15,415 nucleotides of DNA, from contig JAICIG010000164.1 of assembly GCA_025924495.1 (NCBI GenBank), positions 1 to 15,415 of the forward strand, in the 5' to 3' direction. Origin of the DNA: Pirellulales bacterium (GTDB taxonomy: Bacteria > Planctomycetota > Planctomycetia > Pirellulales > JAICIG01). Below, piece by piece: positions 14,910 to 15,415 of the stretch; position 1 is the stretch's first letter; every line of letters begins with the position of its first letter. The translations under genes and the position numbers were made by a program. The notes below the pieces were generated by a model. The model saw only the letters and a list, made by a program, of their open reading frames with translations, was not told where the DNA came from and made no database searches.

Positions 14910-15415
14910 TTACGCGCTCGCAGTGAACCCGGACGTTCCGGCATTGAAGTCCGGCGACGGGAAGGTTGGAACGCCCAAGGAGCGAACGGGCGCAGCCTGC
15001 GCACTCGGCTGGTCGGTGAAACCCGCGACGTGAGGCGAAGGGACCGCGTTTGGGCCATTCCCCAACTGCTCGCAGACCATCCTCCAGGTTTCTCGTTCGA
15101 TTTCCAAGACGGCCATGGCATCGGCGAGTTTCTTGAGATCGCGATCTCGCTGAGCCTCGAACAGGACGCGCGTAAGATACGCGTACAAGCTTGCCACTTG
15201 CGACACAAGTTCGGGGGCCAGTTCCGGCTTCAGGCCTGTAATCAGTTCAACGACAATTCGCTGGCAGCCGGTGACTGCTTCTCCGCCTTCGTAGTAGCGC
15301 TCGTTCCGCCAGTGTTCGTCCGCCTGCTTGAGATAACGTATCGCGCCGTCGATGGCCATCCAGCGCAGTTTTTGCGGGGTCGCCGTGAGGACCTGAGTTT
15401 CGAAATACGTGTCGC
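14910..15415 (-). CDS. fliS: Flagellar export chaperone FliS, nearly complete, cut by window end
   Basis: FliS binds unfolded flagellin in the cytoplasm and hands it to the flagellar export gate. The frame stays open past the ATG at 15359 to the window end, and the added residues DTYFETQVLTATPQKLRW are the classic FliS opening (YxxxQVLTATPxxL), so only a few residues are missing. The helical bundle follows: MAIDGAIRYLKQADEHW, CQRIVVELITGLKPELAPEL, ASLYAYLTRVLFEAQRDRDL, then ETWRMVCEQL. About 48 residues after the bundle form a Pro/Ser/Ala-rich tail (GPNAVPSPHVAGF to TSGFTASA), longer than in typical 120-150-residue FliS. The gene runs inward and converges on the enolase-superfamily gene with 55 bases between. 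A short AGCGCG/CGCGCT stem (14901-14918) overlaps the stop codon. fliD or flagellin genes would be expected beyond the window end. Confidence 0.88.
   Translation of the reverse strand, partial: DTYFETQVLTATPQKLRWMAIDGAIRYLKQADEHWRNERYYEGGEAVTGCQRIVVELITGLKPELAPELVSQVASLYAYLTRVLFEAQRDRDLKKLADAMAVLEIERETWRMVCEQLGNGPNAVPSPHVAGFTDQPSAQAAPVRSLGVPTFPSPDFNAGTSGFTASA

Noticed and set aside
1..15415. tRNA, CRISPR array, insertion sequence or phage genes
   Set aside because: No cloverleaf-like sequence, regularly spaced repeats, transposase/integrase motifs or terminal repeats were seen on either strand.

Overview
The window most resembles a piece of a planctomycete chromosome (Pirellulales-like). This is inferred from the style of the genes, not from a database search. 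The signs are GC-rich DNA with long spacers, a very large TolC-family lipoprotein with Gly-rich and Pro-rich inserts, an ECF sigma factor followed by a tiny membrane protein, a FlgL with an inserted 'NDLIFAAVQGG' type module, and a Tat-exported amidohydrolase. I see no tRNA, rRNA, CRISPR array, transposase or phage gene.

Layout. Flagellar genes sit at both cut ends. The 3' part of flgL (1..828, +) is on the left. Nearly all of fliS (14910..15415, -) is on the right, and both are transcribed inward. Next on the left come three minus-strand genes: a Tat-exported Amidohydro_2 hydrolase (871..1884), a membrane-anchored von Willebrand A protein (2032..4191) and the TolC-like outer-membrane protein (4447..7374, GTG start). 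Stem-loops lie just after the stop codons of the last two, so each is probably its own transcription unit.

A divergent spacer of about 600 bases (7375..7987) follows. It holds three stem-loops and three copies of CTGTAAC. One stem-loop (7762..7829) looks like an intrinsic terminator on the + strand, although no gene is visible in front of it. Next is a tight plus-strand operon: ECF sigma factor (7988..8680), an 87-residue single-span protein overlapping it by ATGA (8677..8940), and a single-span protein with a CpxP/Spy/CnrX-like helical domain and a His-rich tail (8963..9574). The order matches the CnrH-CnrY-CnrX signalling module that controls metal efflux. The divergent TolC-like gene is a natural candidate target, but no RND pump or adaptor gene is in the window.

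On the right, 9662..11947 (-) encodes an exported three-part protein: HtrA/trypsin-like protease, concanavalin/DUF1080-like domain, then a SirB1 transglutaminase-like domain with a TPR-like end. A spacer of 836 bases (11948..12783) contains a perfect 18-base palindrome and several small stem-loops. After it come an orphan NarL/LuxR response regulator (12784..13428) and, 73 bases later, an enolase-superfamily enzyme (13502..14854, TTG start).

The best leads for something undescribed are the sigma/anti-sigma/sensor module facing TolC, the structured spacer between them (possibly an unannotated RNA), and the protease-ConA-SirB1 fusion.
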